Notes: generated from the sequence alone by a model not told the origin. A DNA stretch of 64,000 nt from Streptomyces bungoensis (GCF_001514215.1 NZ_KQ948877.1:1-64000); one strand, 5' to 3'; numbered from the stretch's first letter, positions 7,742 through 16,635 are shown. Made by a program: numbers and translations.

Positions 7742-9847
7742 ATGGCCGGGGACAGCGCCGCTTCGGCCCCCGGCCGGTCCGGGACCCGGCCGGAGCGGCC
7801 TGTCGGCCGGCAGGGGGCGGATCCGGGCCGGGGACGCCTCTTCGAGGGCGGGCTGCTGCAGGGCGGGGTCCAGGGCAGCCCGGTCCTCCGGCTGTTCATG
7901 CGCTGGGTGCGCCGTCCGCTGCTGCCCGTGATGCGGCTGTGGCGGCGCAACATCCAGCTCCGGGTCGTCGCCACGACCCTGCTGATGTCGCTGGGCGTCG
8001 TCCTGCTGCTGGGCTTCGTCGTCATCGGGCAGGTGCGCAACGGTCTGCTGGACGCCAAGGTGAAGGCGTCGCAGAGCCAGGCCACCGGCGGGTTCGCGGT
8101 GGCCAAGCAGAAGGCCGACGACGAGGCCGCCAGCGGGGGCGCGGGCGGGGCCACCGGCTCCGGTGACGCGGCCGCCGACGCCGACGGACGGCAGTCGCAG
8201 AGCGTCATCCAGTGGATGAGCGACCTCGTGGAGTCGCTCTCCAGCGGTGGCGCCGGCGCCTTCGACGTCGTGACGCTGCCCGTGGGTGACGACAGCGGCG
8301 GCGGGCGCAGCCCGCGCGGCTCCGGGAACGTCAGTCCCACCGACAGCGTGCCCGGCGACCTGCGCGAACGGATCAGCGACAGCACGACCGCCGCCCAGAG
8401 CTACACCCGGATCGTCTACAAGGACGGCAAGGAGTCCCAGCCGGCGCTGGTCATCGGCAAGCAGGTCAACGATCCCAACGGCCACCCGTACGAGCTGTAC
8501 TACCTCTTCCCGCTCACCCAGGAGGAGAAGTCCCTCAGCCTGGTCAAGGGCACACTGGCGACCGCCGGGCTCTTCGTCGTCGTCCTCCTCGGAGCGATCG
8601 CCTGGCTCGTGGTGCGGCAGGTCGTCACGCCGGTGCGGATGGCGGCCGGGATCGCCGAACGGCTGTCGGCCGGACGGCTGCAGGAACGCATGAAGGTCAC
8701 CGGCGAGGACGACATCGCACGCCTCGGCGAGGCCTTCAACAAGATGGCCCAGAACCTGCAGGTGAAGATCCAGCAGCTGGAGGACCTGTCGCGGATGCAG
8801 CGGCGGTTCGTCTCGGACGTCTCGCACGAGCTGCGCACCCCGCTGACCACCGTGCGGATGGCCGCCGACGTCATCCACGAGGCCCGCGAGGACTTCGACC
8901 CGGTGACCGCCCGGTCGGCCGAACTGCTCGCCGACCAGCTGGACCGGTTCGAGTCGCTGCTCGCGGACCTGCTGGAGATCAGCCGCTTCGACGCGGGCGC
9001 CGCCGCGCTGGAGGCCGAGCCGATAGACCTGCGGGAGGTCGTGCGGCGGGTGGTCGGCGGGGCCGCGCCGCTCGCCGAGCGCAAGGGCAGCCGCGTGCGC
9101 ATCGTCGGCGACCAGCAGCCGGTCGTGGCCGAGGCCGACGCCCGGCGGGTGGAGCGCGTCCTGCGCAACCTAGTCGTCAACGCCGTCGAGCACGGTGAGG
9201 GCAAGGACGTCGTCGTCAAGCTCGCCGCCGCGGGCGGCGCGGTCGCCGTCGCGGTGCGCGACTACGGCGTCGGGCTCAAGCCCGGCGAGGCCACGCGCGT
9301 CTTCAGCCGCTTCTGGCGGGCCGACCCGGCACGCGCGCGTACCACCGGCGGTACGGGCCTGGGGCTGTCGATCGCCCTGGAGGACGCCCGGCTGCACGGC
9401 GGCTGGCTGCAGGCCTGGGGCGAGCCGGGCGGCGGTTCGCAGTTCCGGCTGACGCTGCCCCGCACCGCGGACGAGCCGCTGCGGGGATCGCCGATACCGC
9501 TGGAGCCCAAGGACTCGCGGCGCAACCGCGGGCTCGCCGCGGCCGGTCCTGCCCGCGGCGGCGAGGAGAAGCGGGCGACCGTGCCGGTGCAGCCGGGCGG
9601 CGGCCAGGCACCGCCGCTGCCGGCGCATGCCGCGATCGCGCCGCACCTGGCCTCCGTGACGCCGGCCGTCGACCCGAGCGCGCTCCCCGGCAGTGGCGCG
9701 CGCGTGGTGCCCCGGCCCACCGGCGGCACCCGGCACCCCGGCGAGCCGCCCGCGCACGGCCCGGGAACCGACACGTACGACGCTCGACCCGATGCGGACG
9801 GGCGCAAGGACCCGAGTGAGCCAGGGGAGGCATTTCGTGGGCGTTGA
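7742..9847 (+). CDS. mtrB: Sensor histidine kinase MtrB
   Basis: 701-residue membrane histidine kinase that phosphorylates MtrA. Transmembrane helix 1 is at about residues 75-97 and helix 2 at 272-292, bracketing an extracytoplasmic sensor domain containing a Gly/Ala-rich stretch. A HAMP domain follows, then the dimerisation/phospho-acceptor motif SDVSHELRTPL with His362, the N-box NLVVNAVEHGEG and the G-box GTGLGLSIALEDARLHGG. The last 130 residues are Pro/Gly-rich and disordered, longer than in mycobacterial MtrB. An in-frame ATG 33 bp upstream lies inside mtrA and is less likely. The 3' end overlaps lpqB by 11 bp. Confidence 0.95.
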   Translation: MAGDSAASAPGRSGTRPERPVGRQGADPGRGRLFEGGLLQGGVQGSPVLRLFMRWVRRPLLPVMRLWRRNIQLRVVATTLLMSLGVVLLLGFVVIGQVRNGLLDAKVKASQSQATGGFAVAKQKADDEAASGGAGGATGSGDAAADADGRQSQSVIQWMSDLVESLSSGGAGAFDVVTLPVGDDSGGGRSPRGSGNVSPTDSVPGDLRERISDSTTAAQSYTRIVYKDGKESQPALVIGKQVNDPNGHPYELYYLFPLTQEEKSLSLVKGTLATAGLFVVVLLGAIAWLVVRQVVTPVRMAAGIAERLSAGRLQERMKVTGEDDIARLGEAFNKMAQNLQVKIQQLEDLSRMQRRFVSDVSHELRTPLTTVRMAADVIHEAREDFDPVTARSAELLADQLDRFESLLADLLEISRFDAGAAALEAEPIDLREVVRRVVGGAAPLAERKGSRVRIVGDQQPVVAEADARRVERVLRNLVVNAVEHGEGKDVVVKLAAAGGAVAVAVRDYGVGLKPGEATRVFSRFWRADPARARTTGGTGLGLSIALEDARLHGGWLQAWGEPGGGSQFRLTLPRTADEPLRGSPIPLEPKDSRRNRGLAAAGPARGGEEKRATVPVQPGGGQAPPLPAHAAIAPHLASVTPAVDPSALPGSGARVVPRPTGGTRHPGEPPAHGPGTDTYDARPDADGRKDPSEPGEAFRGR

Positions 9848-11669
9848 CCGCGAGGGGGGCGTCCGGCACCGGTCCGGGCGCGCGGTGGTCTTCGCCGCCT
9901 GCGGAGTCGTCCTGCTGGCCGGGTGCGCCTCGATGCCCGACAGCGGGGACCTGCGCAACGTCGAGTCCACGCCGCGGCAGGACACCGGCGTGCGCGTGTT
10001 CGCCATGCCGCCCGCCGAGGACGCCGAGCCCAGCGAGATCATGCAGGGCTTCCTGGAGGCGCTGACCAGCGACGACCCGCAGTACGACACGGCACGCAAG
10101 TACCTGACCGCCGACGCGGCCCGCGTCTGGCGCCCCGAGCGGTCGGCCACCGTCCTGGCGAACGGGCCGAGTGTCGTGCCCGACCGCGAGCCCGCCGGCC
10201 GGGAGACGACCGGCAGCCTCTCCTACGTCCTGACGGGCAGTCGGGTCGCCACGGTCGACGCCCAGCAGGCGTACGCGCCCGCCGACGGGCCGTTCCGCAA
10301 GAAGGTGCACCTGACCAAGGACGCCAAGAGCGGCCAGTGGCGCATCGACTCGCTGCCGCAGGGCGTCGTCATGGGCAAGACGGACTTCCAGCGCAACTAC
10401 ATGTCCGTCAACAAGTACTACTTCGCCTCCGGTCCGACGGTCGGCACGACCGGGCAGCCGGTGGCGGTCGCCGACCCGGTGTTCGTCCGCAGCAAGGTGG
10501 ACGCGATGACCCAGGTGGTGCGGTCGCTGCTGAGCGGGCCCACCCATTGGCTCGGACCGGTCGTCAGGTCCAGCTTCCCGACCGGCACCGCCCTGCAGAA
10601 GGGCGTGTCGGGGCTGACGCCCGACGACCGGAACACCCTGACGGTTCCTCTGAACGCCGACGCGTCCCGGGTCGGGCAGGCCAAGTGCACCGAGATGGCG
10701 ACCCAGTTGCTGTTCACGCTGCGGAACCTGACGCCCACGTTGGACTCGGTCGAACTGCAGGGGCCCGGCGGGCGCCTGCTGTGCGAACTGAACGAGCAGG
10801 ACGCCGAGTCCGCCGCCTGGCAGGCCTCGGCCCAGCGCCCGCAGAACCTGTACTTCCTCGACGGCAAGCACCGGCTGGTGCGGCTGTCGACCGGGGACCC
10901 GACGCCCGCCACCCTTCCGGTGCCGGGGCCGCTGGGGGAGGGCGCGAAGGAACTGCAGTCGGTGGCGGTCTCCCGGGACGAGCACACCGTGGCGGGAGTC
11001 GGCGCCGACGGCAGGTCCCTGTACGTGACCTCCCTGGCGTCGGGCGGTTCGCTCGGGGACCCGGTGGTCAGCAGCCAGGGAGCGCGGCCGGAAGACCGGC
11101 TGACCAGGCCGAGTTGGGACGCCGCGGGCGACCTGTGGGTGGCCGACCGCAACCCGGACGCGCAGAAGCTGTACGTCCTGAAGCAGGGCGCCGGGAAACC
11201 GGTGCAGGTGACCCTGCCGAGCCTGCCCGGGCGCATCCAGGACGTGCGGGTGGCCGCCGACGGCGTACGGGTCGCGATCGTCGTGGAGAAGGACGGCAAG
11301 CAGTCCCTCCTCATCGGCCGGATCGAGAACGAGGGCAAGCCGGGGGAGAGCCCCTCGGTCCTCGACCTGCACTCGGCCGCTCCCGACCTGGAGCAGGTCA
11401 CCGCCATGTCCTGGGCCGGGGACAGCCGGCTGCTCGTGGTCGGTGTCGAGCAGGGCGGCGTGCACCAGATGCGGTACGTCCAGGTCGACGGCTCCACGAT
11501 CGACGGTCCGGCGCCCGCCGCCCTGTCGGGCGTGAAGGCGATCGCCGCGGCCGAGGACGACCGGGTGCCGCTGGTCGCCTGCTCGGAGGACGGGATCGTG
11601 CGGCTGCCGTCCGGGGCCCAGTGGCAGAAGGTGGACAAGGACGGGACGGCGCCGGTCTACCCGGGCTGA
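9837..11669 (+). CDS. lpqB: Lipoprotein LpqB, MtrAB-associated
   Basis: 610-residue lipoprotein. The GTG start at 9837 is preceded by AGGGGAGG with 6-nt spacing and is supported by a complete signal peptide ending in the lipobox LLAGC (Cys30). The N-terminal half resembles GerMN/sporulation-type domains (family knowledge for LpqB) and the C-terminal half has the repeated aromatic/Gly pattern of a beta-propeller (for example DGKHRLVRLSTGD, AAGDLWVADRN). LpqB is reported in actinobacteria to modulate MtrB and cell-envelope integrity. It overlaps the end of mtrB by 11 bp, consistent with co-translation. It acts at the outer face of the membrane. Confidence 0.93.
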   Translation: MGVDREGGVRHRSGRAVVFAACGVVLLAGCASMPDSGDLRNVESTPRQDTGVRVFAMPPAEDAEPSEIMQGFLEALTSDDPQYDTARKYLTADAARVWRPERSATVLANGPSVVPDREPAGRETTGSLSYVLTGSRVATVDAQQAYAPADGPFRKKVHLTKDAKSGQWRIDSLPQGVVMGKTDFQRNYMSVNKYYFASGPTVGTTGQPVAVADPVFVRSKVDAMTQVVRSLLSGPTHWLGPVVRSSFPTGTALQKGVSGLTPDDRNTLTVPLNADASRVGQAKCTEMATQLLFTLRNLTPTLDSVELQGPGGRLLCELNEQDAESAAWQASAQRPQNLYFLDGKHRLVRLSTGDPTPATLPVPGPLGEGAKELQSVAVSRDEHTVAGVGADGRSLYVTSLASGGSLGDPVVSSQGARPEDRLTRPSWDAAGDLWVADRNPDAQKLYVLKQGAGKPVQVTLPSLPGRIQDVRVAADGVRVAIVVEKDGKQSLLIGRIENEGKPGESPSVLDLHSAAPDLEQVTAMSWAGDSRLLVVGVEQGGVHQMRYVQVDGSTIDGPAPAALSGVKAIAAAEDDRVPLVACSEDGIVRLPSGAQWQKVDKDGTAPVYPG

Positions 11670-11737
11670 CGGCACCCTGACCCAGCGCCCCGACGGCGCC
11701 ACTCGTACGGGTGACCGTCGGCGACGGTCTCTTCCGG

Positions 11738-11778
11738 TTGTCCACAGGGCGTTGTCCACAGGGCGTTGTCCACAGGGG
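11738..11778 (+). repeat. Three tandem DnaA-box-like 14-mers
   Basis: The sequence TTGTCCACAGGGCG occurs at 11738-11751 and 11752-11765, and TTGTCCACAGGGG follows at 11766-11778. Each copy begins with TTGTCCACA, the preferred Streptomyces DnaA-box sequence. All are in the same orientation with a 14-bp period, in the gap between lpqB and the ComF-like gene. A weaker reverse-strand match (TTGTCCACC) lies about 100 bp upstream inside lpqB (11630-11638). Confidence 0.7.
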
Positions 11779-11814
11779 TGGCCGGCTCCCGCGGCCCCGG
11801 GCACAGTGGTGGCC

Positions 11815-12654
11815 ATGCGGGGGTGGTGGCAGGACCTCACCGACCTGGTGCTGCCGACCGAGTGCGCGGGCTGCGGAGCACCTCGTACGGTGCTCTGTCC
11901 GCGGTGCCGTAGTGCTCTTGGGGGAGCCGGGCCGCGCCGGGTGCGGCCGGTGCCGGAGCCGCCCGGGCTGCCGGTGGTGCGTGCGGCTGCTCCGTACGCG
12001 GGGGAGGTGCGGGAGCTGCTCCTCGCCCACAAGGAGCGCGGGGCGCTGGCGCTCACGGGGGCCCTGGGCGCGGCCCTGGCCGGCGTGGTGCGTGCGGGGC
12101 TTCGTGCGGGCGGCGGCGGACCGGTGCTGCTCGTCCCCGTGCCCTCCGCCCGATGGGCCGTGCGGGCGCGCGGGCACGACCCGGTACGGCGGATGGCGCT
12201 GGCGGCGGCCGGGCAGCTGCGACGCGCCGGGACGTCCGCCCGGGTGGCCGCGGTACTGCGGCAGCGGCGGGCCGTGGCGGACCAGGCGGAGCTCGGCGCC
12301 CGGCAGCGCCTGGAGAACCTCGCCGGCGCCCTGGAGGTGACGGCGGGCGGGGCGGCGCTGCTCTCCGGCGGGCGGGTCGTCCTCGTGGACGACCTGATCA
12401 CGACGGGCGCGAGCCTCGCCGAGGCCGCGCGGGCCCTGCGGGAGGCGTCCTTGTCCCGGTCTGGCGTGAGATCGGCCGTGTACACGGCCGTAACTCGGGA
12501 AGGAAGGGGAGAACGACGGATCGGAGCACGACCGGAGAGGGAGATGTGGGTGCATGGTGCACCGGAAATGGCGGCATCGAACGCCGCCGGAGAGACCCTC
12601 CAAGCAGCCGTGATCGCCGCTCCTCGGGATTCTTTCGAAATAAACAGGAACTGA
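11815..12654 (+). CDS. ComF-family phosphoribosyltransferase-like protein
   Basis: 279-residue ComF/double-zinc-ribbon family protein. Cysteines 17, 20, 28 and 31 (CAGC...CPRC) form the N-terminal zinc ribbon. The phosphoribosyltransferase PRPP loop is VVLVDDLITTGAS at about residues 190-202. ComF homologues support DNA uptake in naturally competent bacteria; in Streptomyces the role is unproven, and a nucleotide-salvage or DNA-processing link is only possible. The ATG at 11815 is chosen because the ribbon begins shortly after it and the region before it holds the DnaA-box repeats; an in-frame ATG-like extension upstream would run through those repeats. The C-terminal 70 residues after the PRPP loop end in DSFEINRN. 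Confidence 0.85.
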   Translation: MRGWWQDLTDLVLPTECAGCGAPRTVLCPRCRSALGGAGPRRVRPVPEPPGLPVVRAAAPYAGEVRELLLAHKERGALALTGALGAALAGVVRAGLRAGGGGPVLLVPVPSARWAVRARGHDPVRRMALAAAGQLRRAGTSARVAAVLRQRRAVADQAELGARQRLENLAGALEVTAGGAALLSGGRVVLVDDLITTGASLAEAARALREASLSRSGVRSAVYTAVTREGRGERRIGARPEREMWVHGAPEMAASNAAGETLQAAVIAAPRDSFEINRN

Positions 12655-12968
12655 GTACTAACTCGCGTCGTTGCAGCTAGCGAGGGACCCAATTCACCTG
12701 AAGGGAGGTACGCGGCAGTAGAGGGTGACGCCATCCGTCCGGGCGAGATATGTTCGGTTGTGAGGAAAGCCGCAGGCCACACCTCTCCTATCCGAATGCC
12801 GTGCTGCGGGTTTTGCGCAATCACCCGCACTGGTGAGGTGGAGATCGCGCCCATGGGGGAGGAGGAGGTGGAAGTCACCGAGTCCGAGGTTCCGGAGCTC
12901 ACCGGAACCTGGTGCAAAAGGGAGATGCTCCGCCGGCAGAGCGGAGCGATCCGGGAACGGAGTTCTGC
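12655..12968 (+). promoter_or_regulatory. 314-bp leader/promoter region of hpf
   Basis: No convincing gene. The region is lower in G+C than the flanks and contains a 7-bp perfect stem-loop (TGCGGGT at 12805-12811, ACCCGCA at 12823-12829, 11-nt loop) with no T-run. A short open frame from the ATG at 12796 runs into hpf in another frame but has irregular codon use. The length suggests stress-responsive promoter elements, which I could not assign to a sigma factor. Confidence 0.4.
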
Positions 12969-13661
12969 GTGGACATCGTCGTCAAGGGCCGCAAGACCGA
13001 GGTGCCCGAGCGGTTCCGCAAGCACGTGGCCGAGAAGCTGAAGCTGGAGAAGATCCAGAAGCTCGACGGCAAGGTGATCAGCCTCGACGTCGAGGTGTCC
13101 AAGGAGCCCAACCCCCGTCAGGCCGACCGCTGTGACCGAGTGGAGATCACGCTCCGCTCCCGCGGCCCGGTGATCAGGGCGGAGGCGGCGGCCAGCGATC
13201 CGTACGCGGCACTCGACCTGGCGGCGGACAAGCTGGAGGCCCGGCTGCGCAAGCAGCACGACAAGCGTTTCTCACGGCGCGGCGCGCGCCGGATCCCGGC
13301 GGCGGAGGTCGCCGACCACGTTCCTGACGCAGCGACACTGGGTGGAGACGGCCTCCCCGTCACACAGGAGGAGACCGAAGGAGTGCCGACCAAGAAGATC
13401 GGCTCCCTGGAGGTCAAGGGTGAAGGCCCCCTCGTAGTCCGCGAGAAGACCCACGTCGCCTCCCCGATGAGCCTCGACCAGGCCCTCTACGAGATGGAAC
13501 TGGTCGGCCACGACTTCTACTTGTTCGTCGACTCCGAGACGAAGGAGCCGAGCGTCGTCTACCGGCGACATGCCTACGACTACGGCGTCATCCACCTCAG
13601 CACGGACCCGATGGTCGCCGAGGCGCAGCCCCCCGCGGCCGGAGGCACGCTGGGCGGCTGA
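12969..13661 (+). CDS. hpf: Long-form ribosome hibernation-promoting factor
   Basis: 230-residue protein started at the GTG at 12969, 6 nt after ACGGAG. The N-terminal domain (residues 1-100, opening VDIVVKGRKTEVPERF) is the RaiA/HPF fold that binds the decoding site of the 30S subunit. A variable linker leads to a C-terminal dimerisation domain (about 165-225, with SLDQALYEMELVGHDFYLF and YRRHAYDYGVIHL). The two-domain long form is known to make 100S ribosome dimers in stationary phase or dormancy. The gene stands alone between a long leader and a strong terminator, suggesting its own regulation. Confidence 0.93.
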   Translation: MDIVVKGRKTEVPERFRKHVAEKLKLEKIQKLDGKVISLDVEVSKEPNPRQADRCDRVEITLRSRGPVIRAEAAASDPYAALDLAADKLEARLRKQHDKRFSRRGARRIPAAEVADHVPDAATLGGDGLPVTQEETEGVPTKKIGSLEVKGEGPLVVREKTHVASPMSLDQALYEMELVGHDFYLFVDSETKEPSVVYRRHAYDYGVIHLSTDPMVAEAQPPAAGGTLGG

Positions 13662-13680
13662 CCGCCCGGCCCCAAGCCGA

Positions 13681-13723
13681 GCCGGTGCCCCTGGAGCGCG
13701 TGTGCGCCCCCAGGGGCACCGGC
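13681..13723. terminator. Strong hairpin after hpf
   Basis: Perfect 14-bp inverted repeat GCCGGTGCCCCTGG / CCAGGGGCACCGGC with a 15-nt loop, 19 bp after the hpf stop. There is no T-run, which is usual for Streptomyces terminators. Confidence 0.75.
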
Positions 13724-13865
13724 GTGCGACCACTTCGCGCCCCTGCGCGTCACCGCGGTGACGGCCGGGCATGGAATCATGGCCGCACCGGCCCAACCGG
13801 TGGGCCGCTGCCTTGGGTTGGCGATGGCACAGGACCACAGGCCACAGCCTTCAGGGGGAGGAACG

Positions 13866-14612
13866 ATGGCGGACACCTTCGGACCGATGCGAGACGCGGA
13901 CGCCGACGACGGTGTCACCGGCATGGGCCCGGACCCGGCCGCTGCGCGCAAGGAACCGATCAGAGTCCTGGTCGTGGACGACCACGCCCTCTTCCGCCGT
14001 GGACTGGAGATCGTGCTCGCGGCCGAGGAGGACATCCAGGTCGTCGGCGAGGCGGGCGACGGTGCCGAGGCCGTCGACAAGGCCGCGGACCTGCTGCCGG
14101 ACATCGTGCTGATGGACGTGCGGATGCCCAAGCGGGGCGGGATCGAGGCCTGCACCTCCATCAAGGAGGTCGCCCCCAGCGCGAAGATCATCATGCTGAC
14201 GATCAGCGACGAGGAGGCAGACCTCTACGACGCGATCAAGGCGGGCGCGACCGGATACCTCCTCAAGGAGATCTCGACGGACGAGGTGGCGACGGCCATC
14301 CGCGCGGTGGCCGACGGCCAGTCGCAGATCAGCCCGTCCATGGCGTCCAAGCTGCTCACCGAGTTCAAGTCGATGATCCAGCGCACCGACGAGCGCAGGC
14401 TGGTGCCCGCGCCCCGGCTGACCGACCGCGAGCTGGAGGTCCTCAAGCTCGTCGCCACGGGGATGAACAACCGGGACATCGCCAAGGAGCTGTTCATCTC
14501 CGAGAACACCGTGAAGAACCACGTCCGCAACATCCTGGAGAAGCTGCAGCTGCACTCCAGGATGGAGGCGGTGGTCTACGCGATGCGGGAGAAGATCCTC
14601 GAGATCCGCTAG
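13866..14612 (+). CDS. Orphan NarL/LuxR-type response regulator
   Basis: 248-residue response regulator. The receiver domain starts after a 30-residue acidic leader; acidic pocket VVDDH and phospho-acceptor Asp84 in DIVLMDVRMPKRGG are intact, as is the Lys of YLLKEIS. The C-terminal LuxR-type helix-turn-helix (about 178-240) has LTDRELEVLKLVATGMNNRDIA and SENTVKNHVRNIL. No histidine kinase lies nearby, so it is an orphan. The ATG at 13866 is 3 nt after GGGGGAGGAACG and is preferred to an upstream in-frame ATG at 13758 that would fall near the hpf terminator. It ends convergently, 12 bp from the YcaQ-like gene. Confidence 0.9.
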   Translation: MADTFGPMRDADADDGVTGMGPDPAAARKEPIRVLVVDDHALFRRGLEIVLAAEEDIQVVGEAGDGAEAVDKAADLLPDIVLMDVRMPKRGGIEACTSIKEVAPSAKIIMLTISDEEADLYDAIKAGATGYLLKEISTDEVATAIRAVADGQSQISPSMASKLLTEFKSMIQRTDERRLVPAPRLTDRELEVLKLVATGMNNRDIAKELFISENTVKNHVRNILEKLQLHSRMEAVVYAMREKILEIR

Positions 14613-14624
14613 GGTCCCCGGCCC

Positions 14625-15827
14625 TCAGGCCAGGGCGCGGGCGAGTTCCCTGGCGAGGGGCTCGCGCAGCTCGGGGGCGTCCACGCGCTCCACGCGGACG
14701 TCCGTGCAGGAGACCCAGCTCGCGGCCTCGACCAGGGCCTGCGCCACCGCCGGGACCGCCTTCGGGCCGTCCAGGGTGACCTGCCTGGCCACCAGTGTGC
14801 GGCCCTCGCGCGCCGGGTCGACCCGGCCGACGAGCCGGCCGCCGGCCAGCACGGGCATGGCGAAGTAGCCGTGGACCCGCTTGGGCTTGGGGACGTAGGC
14901 CTCCAGGCGGTGGGTGAAGCCGAAGATCCGCTCCGTGCGCGCCCGCTCCCAGACCAGGGAGTCGAACGGGGACAGCAGGGTGGTGCGGTGCCGGCCCCGC
15001 GGCGGGGCCGCGAGCGCCGCCGGGTCCGCCCAGGCCGGCTTGGACCAGCCCGCCACCTCCACCGGCACCAGACCCGAGTCCGCTATCACCGCGTCGACCT
15101 GCTCGCCCTTGAGGCGGTGGTAGTCGGCGATGTCCGCGCGCGTGCCGACGCCCAGGGACTCACCCGCCAGCCGGACCAGACGGCGCAGGCACTCGGTGTC
15201 GTCCAGCTCGTCGTGCAGCAGCGCGGCCGGGATCGCGCGCTCGGCGAGGTCGTACACGCGCTTCCAGCCGCGGCGCTCGACACACACCACCTCGCCGTAC
15301 ATCAGCGCACGCTCGACCGCGACCTTGGTGCCGGACCAGTCCCACCAGTCGCTGGTCTTCTTCGCGCCGCCCAACTCCGTGGCCGTCAGGGGACCTTCCG
15401 TGCGCAACTGCTTGACGACCTGGTCGTAGGCGCCGTCCGGGAGCTTGTGGTTCCAGTGCGGGCGGTCGCGGTAGGCGCGGCGGCGGAAGGCGAAGTGGGG
15501 CCACTCCTCGACCGGGAGGATGCAGGCCGCGTGCGACCAGTACTCGAAGGCGTGGGGGCGGGCCGCCGTCGCACCGTCCGGCCGGGCGTTCCAGTAGGCG
15601 GCCTCGACCGTCCGGCGGCCGACGGCGCCCAGGCGCGCGTACGGAACCAGTTCGTGGGAGCGGGCGAGGACCGAGATCGTGTCGAGCTGGACCGCGCCGA
15701 GGTGGCGGAGCACCCCGCGGACGCCGGCCCGGCGGTCGGGCGCGCCGATGAAGCCCTGGGCCCGCAGGGCGATGCGGCGGGCGTCGTCCGCGGAGAGGGC
15801 GAGGACGGGACGCGGAAGGGTCGTCAT
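14625..15827 (-). CDS. YcaQ/AlkX-like winged-helix DNA glycosylase
   Basis: 400-residue HTH_42 (winged-helix) family protein. The segment HLGAVQLDTISVLARSH holds Gln47-Leu-Asp49, the QxD catalytic motif of the YcaQ/AlkX branch, which removes alkylated bases including interstrand crosslinks (family knowledge; the AlkZ branch has QxQ). The motif FDSLVWERART and a winged-helix C-terminus follow. The ATG at 15827 sits 7 nt after TATCGT on the minus strand, a -10-like element, which suggests a leaderless transcript. Assignment to the glycosylase superfamily is strong; the exact lesion is not known. Confidence 0.85.
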   Translation of the reverse strand: MTTLPRPVLALSADDARRIALRAQGFIGAPDRRAGVRGVLRHLGAVQLDTISVLARSHELVPYARLGAVGRRTVEAAYWNARPDGATAARPHAFEYWSHAACILPVEEWPHFAFRRRAYRDRPHWNHKLPDGAYDQVVKQLRTEGPLTATELGGAKKTSDWWDWSGTKVAVERALMYGEVVCVERRGWKRVYDLAERAIPAALLHDELDDTECLRRLVRLAGESLGVGTRADIADYHRLKGEQVDAVIADSGLVPVEVAGWSKPAWADPAALAAPPRGRHRTTLLSPFDSLVWERARTERIFGFTHRLEAYVPKPKRVHGYFAMPVLAGGRLVGRVDPAREGRTLVARQVTLDGPKAVPAVAQALVEAASWVSCTDVRVERVDAPELREPLARELARALA

Positions 15828-15876
15828 GCTCCGGACGATAGAGGGTGGCACTGACAGCGCGGGACGGCCCGCGGTG

Positions 15877-16449
15877 TCACGCGCGGGCGGGCAGGTACGG
15901 AGCGGTGGACGGCAGACCCAGGTCCGAGGGGAGCAGGGAGCCCACCCAGCAGTCGCGGCGCACCCCCTTGTTGGCGACGCCCGAGCGCAGCGTGCCCTCG
16001 ACGGTGAATCCGGCGCGCTCGGCGACGGCGCGCGAGGGGAGGTTGCCGACCTCGGCGCGCCACTCCAGGCGGTCGACGGCCAGGGCGGTGAAGGCCCAGC
16101 GGGCGGCGGCCAGGGTGGCCTCGGTGATGTAGCCGCGGCCGCGGTGCTCCCTGACCGCCCAGAAGCCGACCTCGCCGACACCCGGTGCGCGCATGGTCAC
16201 CGCCAGCATGCCCACGAGCGTGCCCTCGGGAAGGAAGACGCCGAAGGTGAACATCGAGTCGCCGGCCCAGCCGTCGGGCACCGTCCGGCCGGTGAACCCC
16301 TCCGCGTGCTCGCGCAGATAGGGGGACGGGAACTGGGAGATCCAGCGCTGCATCGCCAGATCCTGGGCGGCCGCGAACACCGCCTCGGTGTCGTCCGGGC
16401 CGACGGCACGCAGCAGGAGGCGTTCGGTGGTCAGCGTGACGGGTTCCAT
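15877..16449 (-). CDS. GNAT-family N-acetyltransferase (RimJ/RimL-like)
   Basis: 190-residue acetyltransferase. It opens with the RimJ/RimL-type phrase LTTERLLLRAVGPDD, has the acetyl-CoA loop VREHRGRGYITEA (R/Q-x-x-G-x-G type), and closes with NLPSRAVAERAGFTVEGTL. It probably transfers acetyl to an N-terminal or small-molecule amine; the substrate cannot be told. The chosen ATG at 16449 lies 6 nt after CAGAAT, a -10-like hexamer, again fitting a leaderless transcript. An upstream in-frame ATG at 16554 adds 35 residues without family similarity. Confidence 0.88.
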   Translation of the reverse strand: MEPVTLTTERLLLRAVGPDDTEAVFAAAQDLAMQRWISQFPSPYLREHAEGFTGRTVPDGWAGDSMFTFGVFLPEGTLVGMLAVTMRAPGVGEVGFWAVREHRGRGYITEATLAAARWAFTALAVDRLEWRAEVGNLPSRAVAERAGFTVEGTLRSGVANKGVRRDCWVGSLLPSDLGLPSTAPYLPARA

Positions 16450-16629
16450 CGGCCGATTCTGTGCGGACCGCACCCGCCACGCCAGCGTTTTCCCCCCGGC
16501 CGGTGAGCGGGTGATCACATTTCGCGCAATTTCCCCGTGACGGGGCGGCACCATCCGCGCGACCCGTCCGTTGTCGTGAGTGAAGCAGTCGTCGGGCCGC
16601 CAGGCTCCCGGCGCAGCCGGGTCCTCGCA

Positions 16630-16635
16630 TACGAT
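16630..16635 (+). promoter_or_regulatory. Candidate -10 element for secA
   Basis: TACGAT, fitting the Streptomyces -10 consensus TAnnnT, lies 68 bp before the secA start; no good -35 hexamer is visible 17-18 bp upstream. The mRNA leader would be about 60 nt. Confidence 0.35.

Noticed and set aside
12796..13041. Small ORF before hpf with several Cys residues
   Set aside because: Overlaps hpf in another frame, irregular third-position composition, and no ribosome site; it may merely be leader sequence.
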